Below, piece after piece: positions 1 to 8,160 of a stretch of 45,299 nt of DNA. Position 1 is the stretch's first letter, and every line of letters starts with the position of its first letter. The position numbers were made by a program, and so were the translations under genes. Origin of the DNA: CSP1-5 sp964558395 (GTDB taxonomy: Bacteria; Methylomirabilota; Methylomirabilia; Methylomirabilales; CSP1-5); assembly GCA_964558395.1 (NCBI GenBank), contig CAZLDS010000022.1, positions 1 to 45,299 of the forward strand, in the 5' to 3' direction. Under the pieces are notes generated by a model. It saw nothing but the letters and a program-made list of their open reading frames with translations, ran no database searches and had not been told where the DNA came from.

Positions 1-14
1 TATCTTGGAAGTCG

Positions 15-43
15 TTGACACCCCCTCCACCGTGGTGAATACT
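15..43 (+). promoter_or_regulatory. Candidate sigma-70 promoter
   Basis: TTGACA at 15-20, a 17-base spacer and AATACT at 38-43. A second candidate lies at 116-144 (TTGACA, 17 bases, GTAAAT). Both point at the first membrane-protein gene. The run of C directly after TTGACA recurs at several other promoters in this window. Prediction by eye only. Confidence 0.45.
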
Positions 44-188
44 TAAGCGGTCCGAATCAGACCCCGGGGTGGAAACGGGGTTGAGGTGGAGTATACTCGA
101 CTCTCGGGACGATCGTTGACACACGACCTTCTCGGGCTGTAAATGGCCTGTAGGCCCGTATTTCTCTTGGGAGCAGCGCGGGGCAGTC

Positions 189-656
189 GTGGCAGAACAG
201 CCTTGGAACCTCCGTCCAGCGGACAGGACCACGTTCTTAACGAAGCCAGGGAACAGAGCCGTAGACCAAGGCATATTGTCCCAGAGGGACGGGGGGTCCG
301 ACAGGGGGGGGGAAGTGGGTCCTGCCGTTCAACTGTCTGGCCGAGTCGCCCTCCTTGCCGGTCTTGTCGCGCTCTTGATCACGGCCGGAACCGTGTGGTT
401 CTACGTCCAATATGGCACGCCGCTCGATGTCCGGTTCATGAGCCTCCTTGAAAGCGGGGAACGACTGACAGGCTTCGTGTTCCTCGCTTTACTCTTTCAG
501 TATGGTCTTCCCTTCCTGTGCATGGGGGCCTTTCTTTTTGGGGTACCGGCGCGACGGTGCTGGACCGCGCGCATCGGCATGGTCGCAGCGGGCGTGTCCC
601 TGATCGCCTACGCGCGTTACCTCTGGCTGTTCTACCGAATAGTCAGCAATCCCTAG
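189..656 (+). CDS. Hypothetical membrane protein
   Basis: I do not recognise the family. The 155-residue product has a hydrophilic, low-complexity N-terminus of about 50 residues followed by hydrophobic segments near residues 50-72, 90-118 and 128-150, so a small inner-membrane protein with about three or four helices is likely. The GTG start at 189 has only a weak GGGG-type ribosome site, and the true start could lie further in because the first 45 residues look poorly conserved in character. It is followed after 31 bases by another small membrane protein on the same strand, so the two may be co-transcribed. Function unknown. Confidence 0.6.
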   Translation: MAEQPWNLRPADRTTFLTKPGNRAVDQGILSQRDGGSDRGGEVGPAVQLSGRVALLAGLVALLITAGTVWFYVQYGTPLDVRFMSLLESGERLTGFVFLALLFQYGLPFLCMGAFLFGVPARRCWTARIGMVAAGVSLIAYARYLWLFYRIVSNP

Positions 657-687
657 TCGGACCTGCGAGCAAGATGGGGGAGCTATC

Positions 688-1170
688 ATGAAGAGTGGGA
701 GCTATCCCCACAACGGGAATGGTCGTGCAATCGCCTCGCCCGGCAGGGCCTTGTTGTACGGAGTTGGGGCCGGCGTGCTTGTGCTGTTCCTGGGGACCTG
801 GGAGGCCCGGGCTCTAGCCGCAGAGGGATCTCTCTGGGGGGGACGACTGCTCTGGGTCCTCCCCTTGCTTTGCGCCGCGGTCGCTGCGGGGGCAGCGGCT
901 GCCAAGCTGGGATCGTCGGGAGGTCGCTTGATTGCGCTCGCGCTTTTTGCCTTCTTCGGCGCGTTCTTCGTCAGCGGCGTGATGGATTACCGCCTGATGT
1001 GGTGGGCGATGTCGGCCTGGTCAGAGGCGGGGAAGGGTTACTGGACCGGGGAGGAAGTGCAGCACGTGAGCGACCTGTTGCTGTGGCGTCGGCATCTCCT
1101 TGTCTCCGCATGCGCCATTACGGGAGGAACCCTTTTGGGCATGTTGTTCGGCAGGCCTAGTCGAGGGTAA
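688..1170 (+). CDS. Hypothetical membrane protein
   Basis: The 160-residue product starts at ATG 688 behind a GGGGGAG ribosome site. Hydrophobic segments lie near residues 20-40, 50-70, 78-100 and 135-155, indicating about four transmembrane helices. It follows the preceding small membrane-protein gene by 31 bases and probably shares its transcript. No catalytic or binding motif is visible and I do not recognise the family. Confidence 0.65.
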   Translation: MKSGSYPHNGNGRAIASPGRALLYGVGAGVLVLFLGTWEARALAAEGSLWGGRLLWVLPLLCAAVAAGAAAAKLGSSGGRLIALALFAFFGAFFVSGVMDYRLMWWAMSAWSEAGKGYWTGEEVQHVSDLLLWRRHLLVSACAITGGTLLGMLFGRPSRG

Positions 1171-1260
1171 GAATAGTCCGAGGGAAGACGTGGAGCAGGC
1201 TTTGGGATGCAGGTACGAGGGATAGGCAGCCCTACGAAACAATACCCGCGGAGGAGCCCG

Positions 1261-2283
1261 ATGGTGACGCGATGGAGGTGTGGAGGTCGCGTACTGCTCT
1301 GTCTCGTCGTCTGGGGGTTCGTGGCGGCTGGCCTTGGGCTTGGTTGGCCGGATGAGGCAGGCGCGGTCGCGAACCAGGCGAGCGTGCAACGGGACGGAGT
1401 GCCCGTGTACGCGCAGATGGCGAGCACGAGCGAGGTGGTCGCCGTCCTCACGCGAGGCGACGTGGCGACCGTTGACTTTGCCCTCACCGGGCCCGAGGGG
1501 GCCTGGTGTCACGTCGTGGAGGCTGGGCGAACAAAAACGACGGGCTATGTGCACTGCGAGGACCTGGAACGAGGCTCGGCGCCCAGCTGGCGGGCGGTCC
1601 CGGCCCAGCCCGCGCCACGGGCGGGTGGCCACAAACGCGATGTGGCACGAGAGATCCGGGAGCTCAAGAAATTTTTGCGGGGGCAATCCGGCGGCGAGAC
1701 CCCCTTGATGCGTGCGGCAGCAGCAGGCGACACTGCTATGATCAAGGCCATCCTGGGGAAAGGCGCCAATCCGAATGATACCAACGAGGCCGGTGAGACG
1801 GCCTTGATGTTCGCGGCCGAGAGGGGCCACTTCGCCGGTGTGCAGGCCCTCCTCGCAGCAGGCAGTGCCGTGGATGCCAGGAGCACGACAGGCGAGACGG
1901 CATTGATGTATGCGGCCAGAAGGGGTCACATGTCTGTCGTCCAATCCTTGGTGGCGGCGGGGGCAGACGTGAATGCGCGGGAGGAAAACACGATTCCGGT
2001 CCTGCAACTTGCAGCCCAAGAGGGCCATACCGCCACTGTTCAGGTCCTGCTGGCGGCGGGGGCGGACGTCGACGCGCAAACCGGTGGTGGCTATACCGCC
2101 TTGATGTGGGCGGCTCAGGACGGCCAGGTAGCCACTGTGCGACAATTACTGGCGGCTGGCGCGGACGTGAACATCAGAAACCAGGGCGGCGGGACCGCCT
2201 TGCTCATGGCGCAGTCCACCCATCACACCCAAGCCCGCACGGAAATCATTCGTTTGCTCAAAGAAGCTGGGGCCCAGGAATAG
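1261..2283 (+). CDS. Secreted SH3-like and ankyrin-repeat protein
   Basis: I start the gene at ATG 1261 because GGAGGAG lies just upstream and the sequence then opens with a clean signal peptide (basic MVTRWRCGGR, a hydrophobic stretch, then GLGWPDEAGA); an in-frame ATG at 1207 adds only a non-hydrophobic extension. The 340-residue product has a bacterial SH3-like domain at about 38-105 (VQRDGVPVYAQM to GYVHCEDLE), a linker, and six ankyrin units of about 33 residues from residue 140 to the end (GETPLM, GETALM, GETALM, a divergent IPVLQLAA, GYTALM, GGTALL). Ankyrin arrays bind proteins; the SH3-like part suggests a cell-wall or periplasmic location. A close copy of the SH3-like part occurs in the SPOR protein at 37450-38400. 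Confidence 0.85.
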   Translation: MVTRWRCGGRVLLCLVVWGFVAAGLGLGWPDEAGAVANQASVQRDGVPVYAQMASTSEVVAVLTRGDVATVDFALTGPEGAWCHVVEAGRTKTTGYVHCEDLERGSAPSWRAVPAQPAPRAGGHKRDVAREIRELKKFLRGQSGGETPLMRAAAAGDTAMIKAILGKGANPNDTNEAGETALMFAAERGHFAGVQALLAAGSAVDARSTTGETALMYAARRGHMSVVQSLVAAGADVNAREENTIPVLQLAAQEGHTATVQVLLAAGADVDAQTGGGYTALMWAAQDGQVATVRQLLAAGADVNIRNQGGGTALLMAQSTHHTQARTEIIRLLKEAGAQE

Positions 2284-2343
2284 CCGGCCCAGAGGGGGGA
2301 TATGCTGCCTATGTTCTCTAAATACTTGGAGTACATTTCAGTC

Positions 2344-2372
2344 TTGACAGATTTGGGCTCATATTTTATATT
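2344..2372 (+). promoter_or_regulatory. dnaK operon promoter
   Basis: TTGACA at 2344-2349, a 17-base spacer and TATATT at 2367-2372, in an AT-rich pocket of otherwise GC-rich sequence. This is a near-consensus housekeeping promoter; transcription would begin about 2379, some 64 bases before dnaK. Confidence 0.8.
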
Positions 2373-2377
2373 GTAAG

Positions 2378-2392
2378 TTGAATAAAATTCAA
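2378..2392. promoter_or_regulatory. Inverted repeat over the dnaK start point, candidate HspR operator
   Basis: TTGAAT (2378-2383), spacer AAA, ATTCAA (2387-2392): a perfect 6-base inverted repeat at the expected transcription start. Known HspR sites (HAIR) are CTTGAGT-N7-ACTCAAG, so the half-sites resemble HAIR but the spacing is shorter. The hspR gene in the same operon makes it the obvious candidate regulator. Inference. Confidence 0.45.
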
Positions 2393-2442
2393 GCATCGTT
2401 GCCTGAAAATCAAGGAAATCAATTGGGGAAGGAGGTCCTGAG

Positions 2443-4374
2443 GTGGCTAAAGTTATTGGAATTGATCTAGGGACGACGAACTCAGCCGTAGCAGTGATGG
2501 AAGGGGGCGAACCTGTTGTCATCACGAATGCGGAGGGGGCGCGACTGACGCCGTCTGTCGTAGCCTTCTCCAAGGATGGAGAAAGACTGGTCGGGCAGGT
2601 GGCGAAGCGTCAGGCGATCACGAATCCCGAGAACACGATCTTCTCCATCAAGCGATTCATGGGGCGCCGGTACGACGAGGTGCTCCACGAGATCAAGCTC
2701 GTTCCATATAAGGTGGACAAAGGACCCGGAGGGGATGCGCGGGTGGAGGCCCGCGGGAAGCAATACTCGCCGCCCGAGATCTCGGCCATGGTCCTCCAGA
2801 AACTCAAGACCGACGCCGAGGCCTACCTGGGAGATAAGGTGACCAAGGCGGTCATCACCGTGCCTGCCTATTTTAATGACAGTCAGCGGCAGGCGACCAA
2901 GGATGCGGGGGTCATTGCCGGGCTCGAGGTCCTCCGGATCATCAACGAGCCAACGGCCGCCTCATTGGCCTATGGCCTCGAGAAGAAGAAAGACGAAAAG
3001 ATCGCGGTCTTCGATCTCGGGGGCGGGACGTTCGATATCTCGATCCTGGAACTCGGGGAAGGAGTCTTCGAGGTCAAGGCGACGAATGGGGACACACACC
3101 TTGGCGGCGACGATTTCGATCAGCGGGTCATCGATTGGATCGTCGCCGAGTTCAAGAAAGACCAGGGGATCGACCTCAGCAAGGATCGGATGGCGCTGCA
3201 GCGCCTCAAGGAGGCGGCAGAGAAAGCCAAGTGTGAACTGTCCACCATCATGGAAACGGAGATCAATCTCCCCTTCATCACCGCCGATGCCTCGGGGCCC
3301 AAGCACCTCGGTATGAAGCTCACGCGATCTAAGTTGGAGCAGCTGGTGGAGGATCTCATCGAGCGGACGGTGGGCCCCGTGCGGCAGTGCCTGGAGGATT
3401 CCAAGCTGAAGCCCGGACAGATCGATGAGGTCATCCTGGTCGGAGGACAGACCCGGATGCCCCGAGTGCAGCAGGTGGTGAAGGATCTCTTTGGCAAGGA
3501 CCCTCACAAGGGAGTCAATCCCGACGAGGTCGTCGCCATCGGCGCGGCCATCCAGGCCGGCGTGTTGGCCGGCGATGTCCGCGATGTGGTCCTCCTGGAT
3601 GTGACGCCTCTGTCGCTGGGGATCGAGACCCTGGGCAGCGTGATGACGCGGCTGATCGAGCGGAATACCACCATCCCGACACGGAAGAGTGAGATCTTCA
3701 CGACAGCGGCGGACAGTCAAACGTCAGTCGAGATCCACGTCCTGCAAGGCGAGCGGGAGATGGCCCGGGACAACCGGACACTCGGCCGCTTCCACCTGGT
3801 GGGGATCCCGCCGGCCCCGCGGGGGATTCCTCAAATCGAAGTGACCTTTGACATCGACGCCAATGGCATCCTCAACGTCGCGGCGAAGGATACGGCCACA
3901 GGCAGGGAGCAAAAGATTACGATCACTCATTCGAGTGGCCTGGGTAAGGACGAGATCGATCGCATGGTGAAGGAGGCCGAGTCGCACGCCGACGAGGATC
4001 GAAAGCGCCGAGAAGAGATCGAAGCCCGAAACCAGCTCGATTCACTGGTCTATACCACGGAGAAGATGCTCAACGAAAACCGTGAGAAGATCCCGGTGGG
4101 CGAAATTTCGAGCATTGAGGAAGCGGTCCAGGAGGGAAAGAAGGCCCTCGAATCGAACAATGTCGATCAGATCCGTCAGGCGATGGATCGGGTGACGAAG
4201 GCATCCCACAAGATGGCCGAGGTCATGTATAAGCAGGCCCAGAGCCAAGAGCAGGCGGCCGGCGCTCGACCCACGGGGGACGAAGGCCCGACGGGGGACC
4301 GCCCGGCGGAAGGAGAGGTCGTGGATGCCGAGTTTGAGGACCTCGGTGGTGGGAAGAAGACTGAGGACTCATGA
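2443..4374 (+). CDS. dnaK: Chaperone DnaK (Hsp70)
   Basis: ATP-driven chaperone that binds exposed hydrophobic peptide segments, working with DnaJ and a nucleotide-exchange factor in the cytoplasm. The 643-residue product has the full family layout: IGIDLGTTNSAV phosphate-1 motif at the N-terminus, VFDLGGGTFDISIL phosphate-2 near residue 190, VILVGGQTRMPRVQ adenosine motif near 330, the linker DVTPLSLGIETLG near 385, a substrate-binding beta domain, a charged helical lid and the C-terminal acidic end DAEFEDLGGG. The start is GTG 2443, placed by GGAAGGAGG directly upstream. It heads an operon with hsp20, dnaJ and hspR. No grpE is present in the window. Confidence 0.98.
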   Translation: MAKVIGIDLGTTNSAVAVMEGGEPVVITNAEGARLTPSVVAFSKDGERLVGQVAKRQAITNPENTIFSIKRFMGRRYDEVLHEIKLVPYKVDKGPGGDARVEARGKQYSPPEISAMVLQKLKTDAEAYLGDKVTKAVITVPAYFNDSQRQATKDAGVIAGLEVLRIINEPTAASLAYGLEKKKDEKIAVFDLGGGTFDISILELGEGVFEVKATNGDTHLGGDDFDQRVIDWIVAEFKKDQGIDLSKDRMALQRLKEAAEKAKCELSTIMETEINLPFITADASGPKHLGMKLTRSKLEQLVEDLIERTVGPVRQCLEDSKLKPGQIDEVILVGGQTRMPRVQQVVKDLFGKDPHKGVNPDEVVAIGAAIQAGVLAGDVRDVVLLDVTPLSLGIETLGSVMTRLIERNTTIPTRKSEIFTTAADSQTSVEIHVLQGEREMARDNRTLGRFHLVGIPPAPRGIPQIEVTFDIDANGILNVAAKDTATGREQKITITHSSGLGKDEIDRMVKEAESHADEDRKRREEIEARNQLDSLVYTTEKMLNENREKIPVGEISSIEEAVQEGKKALESNNVDQIRQAMDRVTKASHKMAEVMYKQAQSQEQAAGARPTGDEGPTGDRPAEGEVVDAEFEDLGGGKKTEDS

Positions 4375-4403
4375 CGACGGCGAGGGCAAGGAGGTGAGGA
4401 TTC

Positions 4404-4853
4404 ATGGCGATCGTACGGTGGGATCCTTTTGAGGATCTGATCTCGCTCCAGGACCGAATGAATCGGCTCTTTGAACAGACCCTGGCTCGCTCTCGTGGGG
4501 AGCCCGAAGGCGCTGCAGCGGCAGCCTGGTCACCCGCTGTGGACATCTACGAGACAGCCGAAGACATTGTTCTCCAGGCCGAACTTCCCGGTCTGACCAA
4601 AGAGGACATTGATATTCAGGTTCGGGAGAATCGGCTGACCCTGAAGGGGGAGCGGCGCCTGGACAAGGAGATTAAAAGGGAAAACACCTTCCGGATGGAG
4701 CGCGCCTATGGGGCATTCCAGCGGGTCTTTAACTTACCGAATGCGGTCCAGGCCGACAAGATCCGCGCCGTCTTCAAGGAAGGCGTCCTTAAGGTGAACA
4801 TCCCGAAGGCTGTGGAGGGGAAGCCGAGGCAAATCAAGGTCGAAGTAAAGTGA
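4404..4853 (+). CDS. Small heat-shock protein Hsp20 (alpha-crystallin family)
   Basis: ATP-independent holdase that keeps unfolding proteins soluble for refolding by DnaK/DnaJ. The 149-residue product has a short N-terminal arm (AIVRWDPFEDLISLQDRMN), an alpha-crystallin domain from about residue 40 to 140 with the typical signatures VDIYETAEDIVLQAELPG and RAYGAFQRVFNLP, and a short C-terminal tail. ATG 4404 is preceded by AAGGAGG. It lies 29 bases behind dnaK and 36 bases ahead of dnaJ, an insertion into the usual dnaK-dnaJ pair that makes the operon a complete hold-and-refold unit. Confidence 0.95.
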   Translation: MAIVRWDPFEDLISLQDRMNRLFEQTLARSRGEPEGAAAAAWSPAVDIYETAEDIVLQAELPGLTKEDIDIQVRENRLTLKGERRLDKEIKRENTFRMERAYGAFQRVFNLPNAVQADKIRAVFKEGVLKVNIPKAVEGKPRQIKVEVK

Positions 4854-4889
4854 GCGGCCCTTTTGCCCTGTGAGAGGTGGTAGGCTGGA

Positions 4890-6002
4890 ATGGCCAAACG
4901 GGACTACTATGAGGTCCTGGGGGTTCCTCGCAAAGCCTCCGAGCGGGAGATCAAGCGGGTGTATCGAAAACTCGCCCGCAAGTATCATCCCGACGTCAAC
5001 CCAGGAGATCGGGAGGCCGAGGCGAAGTTCAAAGAGATCACCGAGGCGTACGAGGTTCTGAGTGATCCGGGGAAGCGCCGCCAGTACGACCAGTTCGGCC
5101 ATCAGCCGTTTGCGTCGGCAACCGCGGAGGGACCCGGTCCCGGATTCGGGTTTGACGTTGGTCCCTTCGCCGATTTTGGTCAGGGCGCCTCTGGCGGCAT
5201 TGGGGATATTTTTTCAGATATCTTTGGCGGTCGGCGGCCAGCCGCGACGACGGCTCCTCAAAAGGGAGAGGACCTGCACTATGCCATCGATCTGGATTTC
5301 GAGGACGCCATCCGCGGACTCTCGACGGAGATCGTTCTCCAAAAGCATGTGCTCTGTGACGTCTGCCAGGGAAGCGGGGCAGAGCCCGGGTCGTCTCCGC
5401 AGTCCTGTCCGGACTGCGGGGGCAGCGGACGACGACAGGTCTCGCGCGGGATCCTGAGTATGACGTCGATCTGCTCCCGGTGCCAGGGAAGCGGGAAAGT
5501 CGTGCTCAAACCGTGTCGCAGCTGCGGCGGCAGAGGCAGGGTGTACCGGACCGAGCGGATCAACGTCAAGATTCCCCCCGGAGTGGACACCGGCTCGCGC
5601 GTTCGTGTCGCGCGCAAGGGGGAGCCGGGGAGGAGCGGAGGTCCTCCGGGGGATCTCTATGTTACGACCCGCGTCCATCCGCATCGTTTCTTCGAGCGGA
5701 AAGGAGATAACATCTACTGCACCATCCCCATTACCATTACTGAGGCGGCCCTTGGGGCACGAGTCGAGGTTCCCACTGTGGACGGCAGGGCTACCATGAC
5801 GATTCCTCCGGGGACTTCGGGTGGGCGGATCTTCCGCCTGAGAGAGAAGGGAGTGCCCCATCTCAAGGGCGGGGGGCGGGGGGACCAGTATGTGACTGTT
5901 CAGGTGGTCGTTCCCCCGAACCTGGATGACCGGTCTCAACAGATCCTCCGGGAGTTCAGTCGGCTGAATCCGGTGGACCCCCGGCGGGACCTAAAAATAT
6001 AA
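4890..6002 (+). CDS. dnaJ: Chaperone DnaJ (Hsp40)
   Basis: Co-chaperone that delivers clients to DnaK and stimulates its ATPase. The 370-residue product has a J domain at 4-67 with the essential HPD (YHPDVNPGD), a Gly/Phe-rich linker, four CxxCxGxG zinc repeats (CDVCQGSG, CPDCGGSG, CSRCQGSG, CRSCGGRG) and the C-terminal client-binding domain with IKIPPG-like (VKIPPGVDTGSRVRV) and GDLYV motifs. It is therefore a class-A DnaJ. Start ATG 4890 has a GAGAGGTGG site upstream. Position between hsp20 and hspR is as expected for a heat-shock operon. Confidence 0.97.
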   Translation: MAKRDYYEVLGVPRKASEREIKRVYRKLARKYHPDVNPGDREAEAKFKEITEAYEVLSDPGKRRQYDQFGHQPFASATAEGPGPGFGFDVGPFADFGQGASGGIGDIFSDIFGGRRPAATTAPQKGEDLHYAIDLDFEDAIRGLSTEIVLQKHVLCDVCQGSGAEPGSSPQSCPDCGGSGRRQVSRGILSMTSICSRCQGSGKVVLKPCRSCGGRGRVYRTERINVKIPPGVDTGSRVRVARKGEPGRSGGPPGDLYVTTRVHPHRFFERKGDNIYCTIPITITEAALGARVEVPTVDGRATMTIPPGTSGGRIFRLREKGVPHLKGGGRGDQYVTVQVVVPPNLDDRSQQILREFSRLNPVDPRRDLKI

Positions 6003-6056
6003 GGGTCAGAAAGTAGCCCACACCAGACCGGCTACGGTTCGAGGAGGGTGGCGGAT

Positions 6057-6455
6057 ATGCCGAAAAAGAAGAAACCGTATTACATGATTAGCGTGGTGGC
6101 AGAAATGTTTAACGTCCACCCCCAAACGCTGAGGACCTATGAACGGGAGGGGTTGATCCGGCCTGCCAGAACCCAGGGGAACACCCGTCTCTACTCCCAG
6201 GCAGACCTCGAACGGATCGAGCTGATCCTGCGCCTGACGAATGAGTTGAAGGTGAATCTGGCAGGGGTAGAGGTGATCCTCAATATGCGGGAACAAATGG
6301 AACAGATGCGCCGGGAGGCGGCGGAGACCTTTGAAGCGGTTCTGCGGGCCGTGGGGGAGGAGCTGCTCCACCGCCGGGAGAGGCCGGGCCTGGTGCCGGT
6401 CGGGCGACGCGGTTTAAGCCGGCGGGTTGCGCCTCCGGATGGCAAATCCCCTTGA
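6057..6455 (+). CDS. hspR: MerR-family heat-shock repressor HspR
   Basis: Transcriptional repressor of the dnaK operon; in characterised species HspR uses DnaK as co-repressor. The 132-residue product has a MerR-type winged helix with the HspR signature: YMISVVAEMFNVHPQTLRTY then EREGLIRPARTQGNTRLYS, followed by a helical segment (LTNELKVNLAGVEVILNM) and a basic tail. GGAGG at 6043-6047 sits nine bases before ATG 6057, so I prefer it over the in-frame GTG at 6048. It lies 54 bases behind dnaJ as the last operon gene, so it should regulate its own synthesis through the site over the dnaK start. Confidence 0.9.
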   Translation: MPKKKKPYYMISVVAEMFNVHPQTLRTYEREGLIRPARTQGNTRLYSQADLERIELILRLTNELKVNLAGVEVILNMREQMEQMRREAAETFEAVLRAVGEELLHRRERPGLVPVGRRGLSRRVAPPDGKSP

Positions 6456-6480
6456 CACCCTTTGCCTGATACCGTACGGT
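6452..6480 (+). promoter_or_regulatory. Candidate htpX promoter with palindrome
   Basis: TTGACA at 6452-6457 (overlapping the hspR stop), 17 bases, then TACGGT at 6475-6480. The 10-base perfect palindrome ACCGTACGGT (6471-6480) covers the -10 region and could be an operator. The -10 match is poor, so confidence is moderate. Confidence 0.4.
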
Positions 6481-6531
6481 GATTCACAATCCCCGCTGGA
6501 CGCGTAGGACATCAAAGGAGACAAATCAACG

Positions 6532-7380
6532 ATGGGCAATATGTTTAAGACAGTGCTGCTCTTGGGGGCTTTAACCGGCCTCTTGATCGCCTTTGGCGAT
6601 TATTTCGGGGGGAGGCAGGGGATGGTCATCGCCTTCCTCTTTGCCCTCCTCATGAACTTCGGATCCTATTGGTATTCCGACAAGATCGTCTTGACCATGT
6701 ACAGGGCCCGGCAGGTCACCGAGGCGGAGGCCCCGGAGCTGGTGGGCATGGTGCGGTCCTTGAGTCAGCGGGCGCAGCTCCCGATGCCGAGGGTGTATGT
6801 CGTTCCGGTCGCCACCCCCAACGCCTTTGCCACTGGCCGAGATCCGCAGCATGCGGCCGTCGCCGTGACCGAAGGGATCCTGCGGATCATGGACTACGAA
6901 CAGCTCGAAGGCGTCGTGGCGCACGAGTTAGGCCATGTCAAGAATCGGGACACCTTGATCAGTGCCGTGGCAGCGACGCTGGCCGGGGTGGTCATGATGC
7001 TGGCGTATATGGCGCGGTGGGCCGCCATTTTCGGGGGGATTGGCGGTAGGGATGACGATGAAGGCGGGGGCATATTGGGCCTGCTGGCCATGTCCATCCT
7101 TGCTCCACTCGCCGCCGCCGTCATTCAGATGGCCATCTCCCGGACCCGGGAGTTCCAGGCTGATGCCACGGGCGCGCGTCTCACGAAGAAGCCCTATGCG
7201 CTGGCCTCGGCGCTTGAGCGACTGCATGCGGCCGCGGAGCGCACCCCGTTGAATGCCAATCCGGCGACGTCTCACCTATTCATCGTCAATCCCCTATCGG
7301 GGAGGAGCCTCCTTCGCCTCTTCTCCACCCATCCTCCGGTCGAGGAGCGGGTCAAACGCCTTCGGGCCCTTCAGGTCTAG
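6532..7380 (+). CDS. htpX: Membrane zinc metalloprotease HtpX
   Basis: M48-family protease that degrades misfolded inner-membrane proteins. The 282-residue product matches the family length: two N-terminal transmembrane helices (about 6-22 and 30-50), the zinc motif HELGH in VVAHELGHVKNRD near residue 130, two further hydrophobic segments near 145-165 and 182-202, and the downstream zinc-ligand region SRTREFQADATGA. ATG 6532 follows AAAGGAG. It sits directly behind the heat-shock operon with its own candidate promoter, extending the quality-control block from soluble to membrane proteins. Confidence 0.96.
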   Translation: MGNMFKTVLLLGALTGLLIAFGDYFGGRQGMVIAFLFALLMNFGSYWYSDKIVLTMYRARQVTEAEAPELVGMVRSLSQRAQLPMPRVYVVPVATPNAFATGRDPQHAAVAVTEGILRIMDYEQLEGVVAHELGHVKNRDTLISAVAATLAGVVMMLAYMARWAAIFGGIGGRDDDEGGGILGLLAMSILAPLAAAVIQMAISRTREFQADATGARLTKKPYALASALERLHAAAERTPLNANPATSHLFIVNPLSGRSLLRLFSTHPPVEERVKRLRALQV

Positions 7381-7386
7381 AAGCCG

Positions 7387-8010
7387 TTGACGGTGCGTCG
7401 TTCAAGGTTGTCTCTTTTCATACTATTGGCCATGGTGGTGGGGGGCTGTGTGCCCTCCGCTCCTCCGGAGGACGTGAGCCTCCGTCCGGCACCCTCTCGC
7501 GTTCCGACGTACACCGTCAGCGGTCAGACTATCATCGCCACCCCCGGACCGATGAGTGTGGCGGTGCACCCTTTGGTCCCCGAGGAGGTGGAGCGGTATT
7601 TTCGCACACGCCCGACCCGGGTCAATCCCTTTCAGCCGATCGAGGATGCGATTACGCCCTTCTTCATTCGGATCGAGAATCGGTCCAAGCACCAGGTCGG
7701 GTTCGATCCGGTCGCGGCGGTTCTCAAGGACAATGAAGATAATTCGGCTAATGCGTGGGGTGCGGCCGAGTTGTACGAGAACTTTGGGACCAACCCACGG
7801 CTCCTCCAGGCGGCCCTGAAGGGAGTCATCACCAGTTATCTGGTGATTCCCGCAAACAAGAGCCACGAAGGACTCCTGATCTTCTCCGCCTATTCCAAAG
7901 AAGCCAAGGCTCTCTTCCTCCAGCTGACCTCACTCTATGCTGGCCCAACCCCCTTCCCTCTGATCTTCGAGTTCACGGTCGTCCCCGAGGAGTCGAAGTC
8001 GAAAAAGTAG
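7387..8010 (+). CDS. Putative lipoprotein
   Basis: Unknown function. The N-terminus is a lipoprotein signal peptide (basic VRRSRLS, hydrophobic core, lipobox VGGC with the cysteine near residue 21). The rest (to residue 207) is a soluble domain with the segment ITPFFIRIENRSKHQVGFDP, which resembles immunoglobulin-like secretory modules, but I cannot name a family. The start is TTG 7387 or GTG 7393, six bases behind the htpX stop, so it is probably translated from the htpX message. It ends convergently to the DUF167 gene. Confidence 0.8.
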   Translation: MTVRRSRLSLFILLAMVVGGCVPSAPPEDVSLRPAPSRVPTYTVSGQTIIATPGPMSVAVHPLVPEEVERYFRTRPTRVNPFQPIEDAITPFFIRIENRSKHQVGFDPVAAVLKDNEDNSANAWGAAELYENFGTNPRLLQAALKGVITSYLVIPANKSHEGLLIFSAYSKEAKALFLQLTSLYAGPTPFPLIFEFTVVPEESKSKK

Positions 8011-8047
8011 GCCCGTAGATCGCGCGGGACGCTCTCGTGGCTGCTCT

Positions 8048-8150
8048 ATCAATTCATTTCGAATTTTTGATTTCGAATTTCCAATTTGAAAATCCACGGG
8101 CTTTCCCACAAAATCCCCAATTCGCAATCCTAAATCCGAAATTCTTCGCG
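8048..8150. repeat. AT-rich intergenic repeats
   Basis: An AT-rich block between two convergent genes. TTTCGAATTT occurs at 8057-8066 and again at 8071-8080, followed by related pieces (CCAATTTGAA, CCAATTCGCAAT, CCGAAATTC). Composition is strongly unlike the flanking genes. No hairpin with a clean U-run is visible, though it may act as a bidirectional terminator. Confidence 0.5.
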
Positions 8151-8160
8151 CTGATCGCTG

